Below are positions 35,822-44,832 of a DNA stretch of 64,000 nucleotides, piece by piece. Origin of the DNA: an uncultured Mycoplasmatota bacterium (GTDB lineage: Bacteria; Bacillota_I; Bacilli_A; RF39; UBA660); contig USFG01000006.1 in the NCBI GenBank assembly GCA_900553855.1, forward strand, positions 1 to 64,000, in the 5' to 3' direction. Within the stretch, counting starts at the first letter, position 1. Each line of letters starts with the position of its first letter. Position numbers and translations under genes: made by a program. The notes below the pieces were generated by a model. The model was not told the DNA's origin. It was given only the letters and a program-made list of their open reading frames with translations, and ran no database searches.

Positions 35822-37150
35822 ATGAAAAAATATAAAATAATTATTATTATACTATGTTTTATAATAGTTTTAATGTGTATTGATTTTATTGCCCTATCAT
35901 TTAATGGTAGTCCCATAATTAAAGTTAGAAAATACTATAATAGTGGATATACTATTTATATAGATAAAGGATTATTTACAAACACTTATAAATGCTATGA
36001 TGGCAAAACTAAAACTGTTGTGAAAAAAGTTAAATATACATGTCCTAAAAAAGAAATTAAAGAGGAAATAAAAGAAAATATAATAGTAACATTTGATACT
36101 AAAGGTGGAAGTAAAATTGATAATATTATTATAAACAAAAATAGTAAATTAACTCTTCCAGAAGAACCAACCCTTGAGGGATACACTTTTAAAGGTTGGG
36201 TTGATAAAAATAATACCCCTTTTTATAATAATTCAATAATAAAGGAAAACACTACACTTTATGCTAATTGGGAAAAAATTAATGATGAAATAATTGATAC
36301 TGAAAATAATAATAACTCTAGTATTAATAATAATAACAATATAAATGATAAAATCAATACTAATAAACCTAGTAATAATGGTAAAATAAACACTAATAAT
36401 AATGAAACAATAATTGTACCCGAAGAAAATAAACCTGTTATAGAAAAAACTTTGGCCGAAAAAAATGATGACTTAAGAAAGCAAATACAAAATAAATATT
36501 CTATTAAAATAGCATATAAAGATGAACTAGGAAATTATACTATTAATGGATATGGCTCAGAAAAATTAAATGATGATAATACTATAAATGAGTATCTTAA
36601 TGAAATAGATAAAGCATTAAAAAAATATCCAAATAATTTTTTTAAAGAAATGAAAGATTATGGAATGCCATTAACTATTTATTTAGTAAAAAACATAAGT
36701 GGTAATGTATCTGGTCTTACTGATGCAAAAGATAGTAGTAACATTAAAATTATGGTAGAACCTGCACTTTTATTTGAAAATACTTTACATCATGAAATAA
36801 TGCATTATATAGATATTTATATAAAGATTAAAGGTTATCCAATTGATATAAATAATACAATGAAAGAGGTTAATCCAAAAGATTTTACGTATGGAGATAC
36901 AAGTAATAATTATGTTTATTATTATAGTAATTTAAATAATGCTTATTTTATATCTGCATATAGCAAAACAAATTATTTAGAGGATAGAGCTGTAATTTTT
37001 TCTGACTTAATGTCTAGAAGTATTACAAAAGATTATTATAATGATGGTACACCTATAAATAAAAAAGCTAAACTAATTAGTTCACAAATTAAAGAATATT
37101 TTAATATATTATCAAGTGAAAAAAGATATTACTGGGATAGATTCTTATAA
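35822..37150 (+). CDS. Secreted InlB-repeat protein with zincin-like domain
   Basis: A 442-residue protein. One N-terminal membrane segment (about 5-25) is followed by an InlB B-repeat at about 85-155 (EEPTLEGYTFKGWVDKN, TTLYANW). An Asn-rich linker spans about 160-205, and the C-terminal domain (215-442) carries HEIMH at 324-328 and a later acidic YLEDRAV. That pattern suggests a zinc peptidase anchored on the surface. AGGAGG precedes the ATG 20 bases after the DHH gene. Its repeat and spacing mirror the protein at 33672-34745, so the two probably arose by duplication and domain exchange. Confidence 0.65.
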   Translation: MKKYKIIIIILCFIIVLMCIDFIALSFNGSPIIKVRKYYNSGYTIYIDKGLFTNTYKCYDGKTKTVVKKVKYTCPKKEIKEEIKENIIVTFDTKGGSKIDNIIINKNSKLTLPEEPTLEGYTFKGWVDKNNTPFYNNSIIKENTTLYANWEKINDEIIDTENNNNSSINNNNNINDKINTNKPSNNGKINTNNNETIIVPEENKPVIEKTLAEKNDDLRKQIQNKYSIKIAYKDELGNYTINGYGSEKLNDDNTINEYLNEIDKALKKYPNNFFKEMKDYGMPLTIYLVKNISGNVSGLTDAKDSSNIKIMVEPALLFENTLHHEIMHYIDIYIKIKGYPIDINNTMKEVNPKDFTYGDTSNNYVYYYSNLNNAYFISAYSKTNYLEDRAVIFSDLMSRSITKDYYNDGTPINKKAKLISSQIKEYFNILSSEKRYYWDRFL

Positions 37151-37171
37151 CCAATTTTTATATATTAAAAA

Positions 37172-37208
37172 AGATTTAACTAGCATTTATAGTTAAATCT
37201 GTTTTTTT
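37172..37208 (+). terminator. Intrinsic terminator
   Basis: AGATTTAACTA/TAGTTAAATCT, an 11-bp stem with a seven-base loop and seven Ts, beyond the InlB-zincin gene. Confidence 0.85.
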
Positions 37209-37329
37209 AATTGGCACGCTCTTTATAAACGTTTACGAAAAAATAGGGATAAAACCTGATTACATAATTAATATATTACAATGCAGAAAAATAGTAAACA
37301 TATGATATAATTTTAGTAGTGGTGATTTT

Positions 37330-38895
37330 ATGATAATAGAAAAAATGAAAATAAAAAACTTTAGAAAATTTCAGGATGAAACAGAAATTGTTTTTAATGA
37401 CGATTTTAACATAATTATTGGGGATAATGAATCAGGCAAAAGCTCTATATTACTTGCTTTAGATCTAGTATTAAGTGGAAACAAAAATAAAATTGAAAAC
37501 ATAGGATTAGAAAATCTATTTAATAAAAATTGCATAACTGAATTTATGAGTGGAGATAAAAAAATAACTGACTTACCAGAAATCTATATTGAATTATATT
37601 TAAAAGATACAGGAGAACTTGAATTGTCAGGAAATAATAACTCTGAAAAAAGAATATGTGATGGTATATCTTTAACAATTACAATAGATGAAGAATATTA
37701 CAAAATAATTGATGAATCTTTAAAAAAAGAAAATTCTGTTTTTCCTTTTGAATACTATAAATGTGTTTTTAAAACATTTTCTAATGATGCATACAATAAT
37801 TATAAGAAACCAATAAGACACATAATAATTGATGAATCTAATCTATCTAATGAATACTATGTCAAGGATTACATTTCAAATTTATATTCATCATATGCTG
37901 ATGAAATAATTAAAAATAATCTTAATCATGAGTTTAGAAAAATAAAAAAAGAATTTGAAGATAATTCGTTAAAAGATATTAACAAAAAAATACCAGATAT
38001 AAAATTTGGTTTAACTACAAACAACAAATATTCATTAGAAAATAATTTGACGCTATATGAACAAGGTATCAATATATGGAATAAAGGTGCAGGCAGTATT
38101 TGCATGTTAAAAATCAAAACTTCAATCGACAGGCAATCTGAAAATATTGATTTAGTTTTAATTGAAGAACCAGAAAACCACCTAAGCGATATTAACATGA
38201 AAAAAATGCTTAATGATATAATTGATTCTACTCAAAAACAAACATTTATAACAACACATAATAGTATGATATGTTCTAGACTAGATTTGAGAAAAATTAT
38301 AGCATTGCATGAAAATAATATAATAACTACACAATTTAAAGATATATCAGAAGACACTGCTAAATTTTTTATAAAGTGTCCATCTAACAGCATTTTAAGT
38401 TTTATATTATCAGAAAAGAGTATTCTTGTTGAAGGAGCGGCAGAATATATACTATTAGAAAAATTTTATGAAATTGAAAACAAAAAAGATCCTTCTACTG
38501 ATGGAATAAATGTAATATCTGTTAATAATTTAGGATTTAAAAGATATTTAGAAGTTGCGCGAAAATTAAATAAAAAAGTTGCGGTTATTACAGATAATGA
38601 TGGATATTATAAAGATAATATAGAAGAAAAATATAAAGATTATAACGGATTAGAAAATATTAATGTATTTTCAGATGAAGATAATGAAAGATATACATTT
38701 GAAGTTTGTGTTTATAAAGATAATGAAACGTATATAAATAAACATAAAATTACTAAAGTAGCCAATCAGCTAGATTATATGCTAAATAACAAGGCGGAAA
38801 GTGCCTATAGATTATTAGAACATTTAGAAAATGATTATGACTCATTTAAAGTTCCAAAATACATTAAGGAAGCAATAACATGGATAAAGAAATAG
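37330..38895 (+). CDS. OLD-family ATPase/TOPRIM nuclease, GajA-like
   Basis: A 521-residue protein. The N-terminal ABC-type ATPase has Walker A GDNESGKSS at 31-39 and Walker B VLIEEPENHL near 280. The C-terminal TOPRIM domain has the acidic residue in ILVEGAAEYILLE near 370 and AVITDNDG near 415. This is the Gabija GajA/OLD architecture; GajA nicks DNA when nucleotides fall during phage infection. A TATAAT lies about 30 bases upstream. It overlaps the helicase gene by 16 bases, as in Gabija operons. It is slightly shorter than typical GajA. Confidence 0.8.
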   Translation: MIIEKMKIKNFRKFQDETEIVFNDDFNIIIGDNESGKSSILLALDLVLSGNKNKIENIGLENLFNKNCITEFMSGDKKITDLPEIYIELYLKDTGELELSGNNNSEKRICDGISLTITIDEEYYKIIDESLKKENSVFPFEYYKCVFKTFSNDAYNNYKKPIRHIIIDESNLSNEYYVKDYISNLYSSYADEIIKNNLNHEFRKIKKEFEDNSLKDINKKIPDIKFGLTTNNKYSLENNLTLYEQGINIWNKGAGSICMLKIKTSIDRQSENIDLVLIEEPENHLSDINMKKMLNDIIDSTQKQTFITTHNSMICSRLDLRKIIALHENNIITTQFKDISEDTAKFFIKCPSNSILSFILSEKSILVEGAAEYILLEKFYEIENKKDPSTDGINVISVNNLGFKRYLEVARKLNKKVAVITDNDGYYKDNIEEKYKDYNGLENINVFSDEDNERYTFEVCVYKDNETYINKHKITKVANQLDYMLNNKAESAYRLLEHLENDYDSFKVPKYIKEAITWIKK

Positions 38896-39902
38896 TATTA
38901 GCAACGGCTGGTTCTGGGAAAACTACTGAAATAATTAAAAGGTTGAATAAAGAAAATAAATTGTTATTAATTACATATACAGATGCTAACTATGATATAT
39001 TAAAAAATAAAGTTCTTGAAAAATATAAAGAAATACCAAATAATATTAAGATTTATACATATTTTTCATTTTTATATAATGTGTGTTTTGCTCCATTAAA
39101 AAGAAACTGGGATATTCGTGGATTAGATTTTAAAGATATAAATGATAAATACTTAAAAAAAGATGATATTCAATACTATTTAAATAAAAAAAATAGAAAA
39201 ATGTACCATTGCAGATTAGCTAGTTTTTGTAATGAATATTTAATAGATGAAATAAAAGAACGATTAGAAAAATATTTTGATACTATTTTTATAGATGAAA
39301 TACAAGATTTTGCAAGTCACGATTTTAATTTTTTAATGCAAATTTTAGAAGCAAATGTTAATTTCTTTATGGTTGGAGATTTTTATCAACATACCTATGA
39401 TAGTAGTCGAGATGGTAATGCAAATATAAATTTATACAAAGATTATACAAAGTATAAAAAATTATTCAAACAAAAAAATATAAAAATTAATACAGAACTA
39501 TTAAAAAAAAGTAGACGATGTTCTAAGACGGTATGTGAATTCATAAAGAATAAAATAGGAATAGATATTGAATCAGAGCATGAAGAAGAAACATTGGTTA
39601 AAGAAATTATTGATGAAAAAGCAATAATAAATACAATTGAAAATGATAAAATTGTAAAACTATTTTATAACAGTCATATAAAGTACAATATTAAAAATAC
39701 TAACAATTGGGGTAATTCTAAAGGTGAAACATATAATGATGTATGTGTTATTTTAAATCCAAACACATATAAACTATATAAAAAAAATAGATTAATTGAA
39801 CTGCCTCAACAAACAAAAAATAAATTATACGTGGCATGTAGTAGAGCAAAAAATAATTTGAATTTTATCGAAGAGAAAAAAATTGCAAAATATAAAAAAT
39901 GA
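38880..39902 (+). CDS. Compact UvrD-like helicase, GajB-like
   Basis: A 340-residue superfamily 1 helicase. Motif I is TAGSGKT at 9-15, motif II IFIDEIQDF near 140, motif III VGDFYQHTYD near 165, and motif VI LYVACSRAKNNL at the C-terminus. It is shorter than usual GajB proteins, apparently through reduced 1B/2B insertions, but all core motifs are present. Translation is coupled to the GajA-like gene. The pair is best read as a compact Gabija-type anti-phage system. Confidence 0.78.
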   Translation: MDKEIVLATAGSGKTTEIIKRLNKENKLLLITYTDANYDILKNKVLEKYKEIPNNIKIYTYFSFLYNVCFAPLKRNWDIRGLDFKDINDKYLKKDDIQYYLNKKNRKMYHCRLASFCNEYLIDEIKERLEKYFDTIFIDEIQDFASHDFNFLMQILEANVNFFMVGDFYQHTYDSSRDGNANINLYKDYTKYKKLFKQKNIKINTELLKKSRRCSKTVCEFIKNKIGIDIESEHEEETLVKEIIDEKAIINTIENDKIVKLFYNSHIKYNIKNTNNWGNSKGETYNDVCVILNPNTYKLYKKNRLIELPQQTKNKLYVACSRAKNNLNFIEEKKIAKYKK

Positions 39903-39915
39903 TTAGATTTTATAA

Positions 39916-40923
39916 CTAATCATTTTTATTTTTATCAAGTGCATTTTTTATTGCGATTGCTACTGCATATGCTAAATTTACTGGGACTGCATTTCCAATC
40001 ATTTTATAGGCAGTAGCAAGATCATTATAATAGAATTTAAAATCATCTGGAAAACATTGAATTCTTGCACACTCTCTTACAGTTAGTCTTCTATATAAAT
40101 CTTCTTTACCAGGTTCAAATATTCTTTTGTTAGTTTCAACTTGAATCATTTTTGGTGCTTGCGGATGTAATGGTGCATGTCTTCCACCAGCTTGAATTGT
40201 AAATGAAGGTTCATCCCAAGATCTAACTCGATTTCTTGACATAAAGATTGTTGAAAAAGAACCGGTCATATATTCATGATTTAGAAACTTACACAAGTCA
40301 CCATTTGTTTTATTTTTTTCTTTTGAAGGAATTGCATTTTTTCTTAAATCCCAAATTGCATCTTTTAGTGTAGGCTTATAGTCTTGAGGTTCTGGAAATT
40401 CAAATTTTACTTTTAAATCTTTTCTAAAACCAACGTAGAAAACCCTTAGTCTATCTTGTGGAACATTATAATCATTTGCATTCAATAACTTTATATTCAT
40501 ATCATAGCCAGCATCTTCAAATAATTTTATAATATTATCAACAGCTTCTGAATGTCTTTTTGATAACATTCCAGAAACATTTTCAGCAACAAAAAATTTA
40601 GGTTGTTTCTCTTCTAGTAATCTTATAAATTCATAGAATAATTGCCCTCTAGCATCATTTATGCCTTTCATTCTACCAGCTTCACTCCAACTTTGACATG
40701 GAGGTCCACCAATAATACCATCACAACTAGGCACTTCATCTGACTTTATATCTCTTATATCTCTCTTATCTAAAGGAGTTTCATGATTCTTTTCAAAAGT
40801 TTCCCATATTGTCTTATCAAACTCATTTGCAAAAACAATATTAAACCCAGCTTTTTTAAATCCAAGATCTAATCCTCCAGCACCCGAAAACAAACTAACA
40901 ATGTTATATTTTTTCTTACTCAT
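39916..40923 (-). CDS. DNA (cytosine-5) methyltransferase
   Basis: A 335-residue C5 methyltransferase with all key motifs. Motif I is LFSGAGGLDLGF. The catalytic Cys sits in GGPPCQSWSEAG, motif VI is AENVSGM, motif VIII QDRLRVFYVG, and motif X MIGNAVPVNLAYA. The target-recognition region at about 200-250 includes RNRVRSW and SFTIQAGGRHAP. It overlaps the upstream gene by eight bases (ATGAG), which identifies that gene as the probable cognate endonuclease. It converges on the helicase gene with 13 bases between stops. Confidence 0.95.
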   Translation of the reverse strand: MSKKKYNIVSLFSGAGGLDLGFKKAGFNIVFANEFDKTIWETFEKNHETPLDKRDIRDIKSDEVPSCDGIIGGPPCQSWSEAGRMKGINDARGQLFYEFIRLLEEKQPKFFVAENVSGMLSKRHSEAVDNIIKLFEDAGYDMNIKLLNANDYNVPQDRLRVFYVGFRKDLKVKFEFPEPQDYKPTLKDAIWDLRKNAIPSKEKNKTNGDLCKFLNHEYMTGSFSTIFMSRNRVRSWDEPSFTIQAGGRHAPLHPQAPKMIQVETNKRIFEPGKEDLYRRLTVRECARIQCFPDDFKFYYNDLATAYKMIGNAVPVNLAYAVAIAIKNALDKNKND

Positions 40924-41812
40924 ATATTATATCTCCCTCTGCATTACCTTCATCTACATCATCAGTTGTATCAATATTTAACTGATTTAAACAACTAATT
41001 AATTTTGCAAATATTTCATTTCCACCATGTAAAAGAGGTTCATTAAATACAAGTTTACCTGATAATTTATTATTAACTATATTCCAGTCAACATAAACAC
41101 TTAAAGACCTATTACCATCAAACTTCTTTTTTATACTTCTGTAGTTTAAAGCTTTACATGCAAAATAAAGTTTATCATGTTCTCTAACATAGTCATCCAT
41201 ACTTATTATTTTTGAAAGCATCTCTTCAACACTTTCGTATTCATCTTCGATAAGAATATAATTTGCTATACCACTATCAGGTATTCTATTTCCTTGAACC
41301 ATGGCATTTCTTTTATCATCATCTAAGTTAGTGCCAGCAAAAATATCGCATAGTTGCTCTTTACTTAATTGTATCTCACCACTCAAATTTCCGCTTTTAA
41401 CATTTAATAATTCAAATTTCCAACCAAGAGTAAAACACCCTTGTTCGGTTTTTCCAAATTTCTTTTTATATATTAATTTTTTTTCTTCAAATTTATCTTT
41501 AATATTTAAAATAGAGTCAGTAACAATTTTTAACCAATCATTTCCAAAAATTTCTTCTGCTCTATCAGCTGATATTTTATTTTCTAAAAACTCAAAGTTT
41601 TTTTGCTTAAAAGATATTTTGAATTCTAATTGATCGTTTTCATCATTTACACATTCAGCATAAATATAAATATCAGTTTTAGGTTCACCAAATGAAGATA
41701 CAGGTTTTCCTAATACTTTTATGTCATATTTTTTCCCATTATAATTAAAAATCTTACAAGCATTTAGCATTTCTATTATTTCATGTTCGGATTTACTAAA
41801 AGTTTTTGCCAT
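40916..41812 (-). CDS. Putative type II restriction endonuclease
   Basis: A 298-residue protein without a family I can name from memory. Support for a nuclease is the GEPKTDIYIYAE segment near residue 35, followed by FKISFKQKN near 65, a possible D-(X)n-(E/Q)XK metal site. The gene position, translationally coupled upstream of a C5 methyltransferase, is typical of type II systems. AGGGAT precedes the ATG. An unrelated control or specificity protein is the alternative. Confidence 0.6.
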   Translation of the reverse strand: MAKTFSKSEHEIIEMLNACKIFNYNGKKYDIKVLGKPVSSFGEPKTDIYIYAECVNDENDQLEFKISFKQKNFEFLENKISADRAEEIFGNDWLKIVTDSILNIKDKFEEKKLIYKKKFGKTEQGCFTLGWKFELLNVKSGNLSGEIQLSKEQLCDIFAGTNLDDDKRNAMVQGNRIPDSGIANYILIEDEYESVEEMLSKIISMDDYVREHDKLYFACKALNYRSIKKKFDGNRSLSVYVDWNIVNNKLSGKLVFNEPLLHGGNEIFAKLISCLNQLNIDTTDDVDEGNAEGDIIYE

Positions 41813-41845
41813 AATATCCCTCCAAATTTATTAATGACCTCTAAA

Positions 41846-41864
41846 ATAATTATACCATAATTAT
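41846..41864. promoter_or_regulatory. Symmetric element between divergent promoters
   Basis: ATAATTAT, a three-base spacer, then ATAATTAT again; each half is itself a palindrome. The element covers the minus-strand TATAAT of the restriction-modification genes and lies just upstream of the TATGAT of the ASCH gene (41884-41889). It could be an operator controlling both directions, but in AT-rich DNA chance is possible. Confidence 0.3.
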
Positions 41865-41910
41865 GATAAAAATTATTACTAAATATGATAAAATATTGAT
41901 GGTGATTGTA

Positions 41911-42294
41911 TTGAAAGTATTAACATTAAAACAACCTTGGGCAACATTAGTTGCTGAAGGAATAAAAAAATACGAATTCAGATCGTGGAGAACTAATTAT
42001 AGAGGTAAAGTTTTAATTCATGCAGGTGCAGGTATTGATAAAAAAGACATGGAAAAGTTTAAAAATTTGAATTTAGAATTTCCATCAAAAAGAATTATTG
42101 CTGAGGTTGAAATTGTTGATTGTTTAGAGTTAAACGATGAACTTAACAAAAAAATCATTGAAGAAAAAAACATAGCTTATAGTTCAAAATATAGAACTGG
42201 GTATGCTTGGAAATTAAAAAATGTTAAAAAGATAAAATCTGATAAAATAATCAATGGAAAATTAGGTTTATGGAATATTGATAATAATTACTAA
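41911..42294 (+). CDS. ASCH-domain protein
   Basis: A 127-residue ASCH (PUA-like) protein: KVLTLKQPWATLVAEGIKKYEFRSW is the family start, followed by RGKVLIHAGAG and a C-terminal GKLGLWNI. I choose the TTG at 41911, because GGTGAT lies just upstream and family members begin precisely there. Frames extending to ATG 41863 run through the -10 element. ASCH proteins bind RNA or modified nucleobases. Its place between a restriction-modification pair and a nuclease suggests a defence role. Confidence 0.8.
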   Translation: MKVLTLKQPWATLVAEGIKKYEFRSWRTNYRGKVLIHAGAGIDKKDMEKFKNLNLEFPSKRIIAEVEIVDCLELNDELNKKIIEEKNIAYSSKYRTGYAWKLKNVKKIKSDKIINGKLGLWNIDNNY

Positions 42295-42323
42295 AATTAG
42301 TATCTAATAATTTAAGTTTATGT

Positions 42324-42364
42324 TATAATGATAATAGATTTCGTATCATTCAATAGAATGATAC
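42324..42364 (+). promoter_or_regulatory. Promoter with perfect inverted repeat in the leader
   Basis: TATAAT at 42324-42329 is followed by GTATCATTC (42343-42351), a four-base spacer and GAATGATAC (42356-42364), a perfect 9-bp inverted repeat. It lies between the expected transcription start and the ribosome binding site, so it can be an operator for a repressor or an RNA hairpin. It precedes the PD-(D/E)XK gene. Confidence 0.6.
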
Positions 42365-42386
42365 TTCTTTTGTGAAAGGAGTTATT

Positions 42387-43655
42387 ATGGAATTATTTAA
42401 TAGAGAAGATATTAATACATTTTTAAATCAAAAACATAATGAATTAACTGTGGATATACAAAACATTCCTGACAAAGATATATTGAGCTTTGATATGGAG
42501 GAATTTAAAAATTATTATTATGATAAGTATTATATTGTGCCAATATATATCTTAAACAATCAAATAACCAATAATATCGAAAAAACAAAAATAGAAAAGT
42601 ACAATTTCTTTTATGGTGCATTTAGTTACGGACTAGAACAAAAGACTTTTTTAGTTGATGGTTATAAAATTAATTACAACATCCCATTTGAAGGTAATTC
42701 ACATTTGTTTTATTTACAACCAACGATGAGAATAATGACAACTTTTGATGTTGATGGAATTATAAATGAAAACAGCAAAGAGTATTTACCATCAATCCAA
42801 TTTTCAATAGACATAGACGCTAAAGATTTAGAAAGCAAAGATAATCCGCAAGAATGCATTGATAAAAAATTTGATGATGAATTTAAATATTATAGAACAA
42901 TGATTGAGTATGTTAATAATGGTATAAATGGTTATAATTCCGGTTTGAAAGAAAGAATTACAAAACTATTAGAAGATAAGTATAATAAGAGTAGTAATTT
43001 TTCAAATTTACTAAATAAATTGAATATTCCTCTTAAAAAGAATCCCAATATGCCAAGTTCAACTCCAATTGCTCTTAAAGTTCAGTCTAAAGTTAGTAAA
43101 TATCCACAAAAACGTAATATTGCAAATACTGATTATTGTATTTCAAATGAAGATTATGAAAATATAAAAAAAATAATTAATTCTGCAAGTGTCTCATTTG
43201 AGAAAGCACCTAAAACAATTAATGTACACAATGAGGAAGAAATAAGAGATTTTATTTTAGCATTTTTAAATACTAATTATGATTCTTTGGCAACTGGAGA
43301 AACATTTAGTAAAATGGGTAAAACAGACATAAGAATACAATTTGAAAATAAAGCTGCCTTTATCGCTGAATGTAAAATTTGGCATGGAATTTCAGAATTT
43401 AATAAAGCAATAGAACAACTATTCAGTTATACTACATGGAGAGATGTCAAAACATCATTAATTATTTTTAATAAAGAAGTAAAGGATTTTAAATCTATAT
43501 TAGCAAAAATTAAAGAAGACTTAAGTAATCACGAGTTGTGTATAGCATGTAATGAAATCAATTTGAACAATTGGCAATGCACATTTAGAAAATGTTCCAA
43601 CTCCGATGAAAAAATAGAAATAAACATTATTGTATGTGATATAACAACATTTTAA
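42387..43655 (+). CDS. Protein with C-terminal PD-(D/E)XK nuclease-like domain
   Basis: A 422-residue soluble protein starting at ATG 42387 behind AAAGGAG. The first 270 residues are of unknown fold. Residues about 285-400 contain the nuclease signature: GETFSKMGKTDIRI, with Asp, then AAFIAECKIW (E-x-K) and a helix with AIEQLFSYTTW. This pattern fits restriction-like or Mrr-like endonucleases. It stands alone in a defence island and has a dedicated promoter with an inverted repeat, suggesting tightly controlled toxicity. The substrate and trigger are unknown. Confidence 0.7.
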   Translation: MELFNREDINTFLNQKHNELTVDIQNIPDKDILSFDMEEFKNYYYDKYYIVPIYILNNQITNNIEKTKIEKYNFFYGAFSYGLEQKTFLVDGYKINYNIPFEGNSHLFYLQPTMRIMTTFDVDGIINENSKEYLPSIQFSIDIDAKDLESKDNPQECIDKKFDDEFKYYRTMIEYVNNGINGYNSGLKERITKLLEDKYNKSSNFSNLLNKLNIPLKKNPNMPSSTPIALKVQSKVSKYPQKRNIANTDYCISNEDYENIKKIINSASVSFEKAPKTINVHNEEEIRDFILAFLNTNYDSLATGETFSKMGKTDIRIQFENKAAFIAECKIWHGISEFNKAIEQLFSYTTWRDVKTSLIIFNKEVKDFKSILAKIKEDLSNHELCIACNEINLNNWQCTFRKCSNSDEKIEINIIVCDITTF

Positions 43656-43724
43656 ATTTATAAATCAACATTAAAAGTATTGATTTTTTATATCCATAAA
43701 TATGGTTGAAATTGGTTGATTATC

Positions 43725-43772
43725 GACCATAATTACATTATTTTTAGTATTAAAAATAATGTAATTATGGTC
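43725..43772. repeat. Perfect 22-bp inverted repeat
   Basis: The arms 43725-43746 and 43751-43772 are exact reverse complements, separated by the four-base loop GTAT. Each arm starts with GACCATAATTAC. It has no adjacent T-run on either strand. It lies 70 bases beyond the nuclease gene and 52 bases before the end of the recombinase pseudogene, so it could be a bidirectional terminator or part of the mobile element. Confidence 0.85.
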
Positions 43773-43823
43773 TGTTTGAAATTGTATCAACTAATCTAAT
43801 AACAATACCTAATTTAAACTTAT

Positions 43824-44478
43824 TTAATACATTTTCAGGATTTCTATATCTTTAATAATAGGAATTAATCTAAATATTTTTTCATTAGGTTCTAAATCAA
43901 ATGTAATTTTATCAGGTATATCATTTATCGTATTATTAAATGTTGGATGAATATAGAAGTTAGTTGCATGATATTTATTTAATTCATTTAAGTATTCTTT
44001 TATTTGAGATTCTTTTAATGGATATCAAACATTACTCTATATGGTTTATTATTTGAAATAAGATAAACTGGATATTCACTTGCACCGATTTCAGAAAGTT
44101 TATTAACTTTTTCCTTAAATAAAGACTTAAGTTTTAGATCAACAATTTTAATTCCATACTTACTATTCTTATCATTCTTAAATGTTAATAATTCGATATA
44201 CTTAGAAATAAATTCTTGTTTTTCCTCTTTTGTTGTTAAATCCCATTTATTAAGGAAGAACTTATTATCATATCTTGTAACATTTCTTGAAACTTAGGTC
44301 TATGTTCCATGTCTTTAGCAGATATACCAGCATCACAATAAAATTTATAGATTTCATAACCTTTATAATCATATAATTGTCTTAATTTTTCTTCTTGTTC
44401 TCCTAAACTAAAACCTTCACGAGTTTGATCTTCGGTTGACACACGAATATAAATACCTGCTATTTTTCTTTCTTCCAC
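43824..44478 (-). pseudogene. Decayed large serine recombinase
   Basis: The first 70 codons (MEERKIAGIYIRVSTEDQTR, with the catalytic Ser in RVSTEDQ and KGYEIYKFYCDAGISA) are an intact resolvase N-terminus. The frame then jumps, within about ten codons, into the C-terminal coiled region in another frame (NKWDLTTKEEKQEFISKYIE). A second frameshift near 44020 leads to a normal-looking C-terminus ending DIEILKMY. The central ~300 residues, with the rest of the catalytic domain and DNA-binding region, are deleted. It once mobilised an element next to tRNA-Trp. Confidence 0.85.
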
Positions 44479-44657
44479 ATCAAACCTCCCTTATCTAATA
44501 CCTTATTAATATCCTCATCTAATTTCTTTATTAATAATTCATATTCTCTTTTAGTTAATAATCCTTCTTCAAGAAATTGTTTAAATAATACTTTTACATA
44601 ATTTAAACTAAATATTTCTTGGATTGTTTCAAATTCTTTTTGAGTTGCTTTTCTCAT
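44460..44657 (-). CDS. Small SHOCT-like protein of the recombinase element
   Basis: A 65-residue protein. The middle LFKQFLEEGLLTKREYELLIKKL resembles the SHOCT module (short helix, LxxGxLTxxEF). It overlaps the recombinase start by 19 bases, and small SHOCT-like proteins often precede serine recombinases on integrative elements. A GGAAATT site precedes the ATG. It is intact although its partner is broken. Confidence 0.65.
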   Translation of the reverse strand: MRKATQKEFETIQEIFSLNYVKVLFKQFLEEGLLTKREYELLIKKLDEDINKVLDKGGLMWKKEK

Positions 44658-44698
44658 AATTTCCTTTCGTATTAACGAAAAAGATGAGACAATAGCAT

Positions 44699-44770
44699 CT
44701 AGTTAAGTCTAAATACTACTGACTCCTCATAATAATCAATATTATAAATATTTAATTTGCACTCAATCAT
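44699..44770 (-). CDS. Possible 23-residue peptide
   Basis: ATG 44770 lies eight bases after GGAGG and opens 23 codons (MIECKLNIYNIDYYEE...). It sits directly upstream of the SHOCT-like gene in the element remnant. The good ribosome binding site is the only support, and it may be a remnant of a larger gene. Confidence 0.3.
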   Translation of the reverse strand: MIECKLNIYNIDYYEESVVFRLN

Positions 44771-44832
44771 AGATGTACCTCCATTTCTAGAGTATACCTC
44801 TTTCATTGGTTATTTATAATGTCAATATTATA

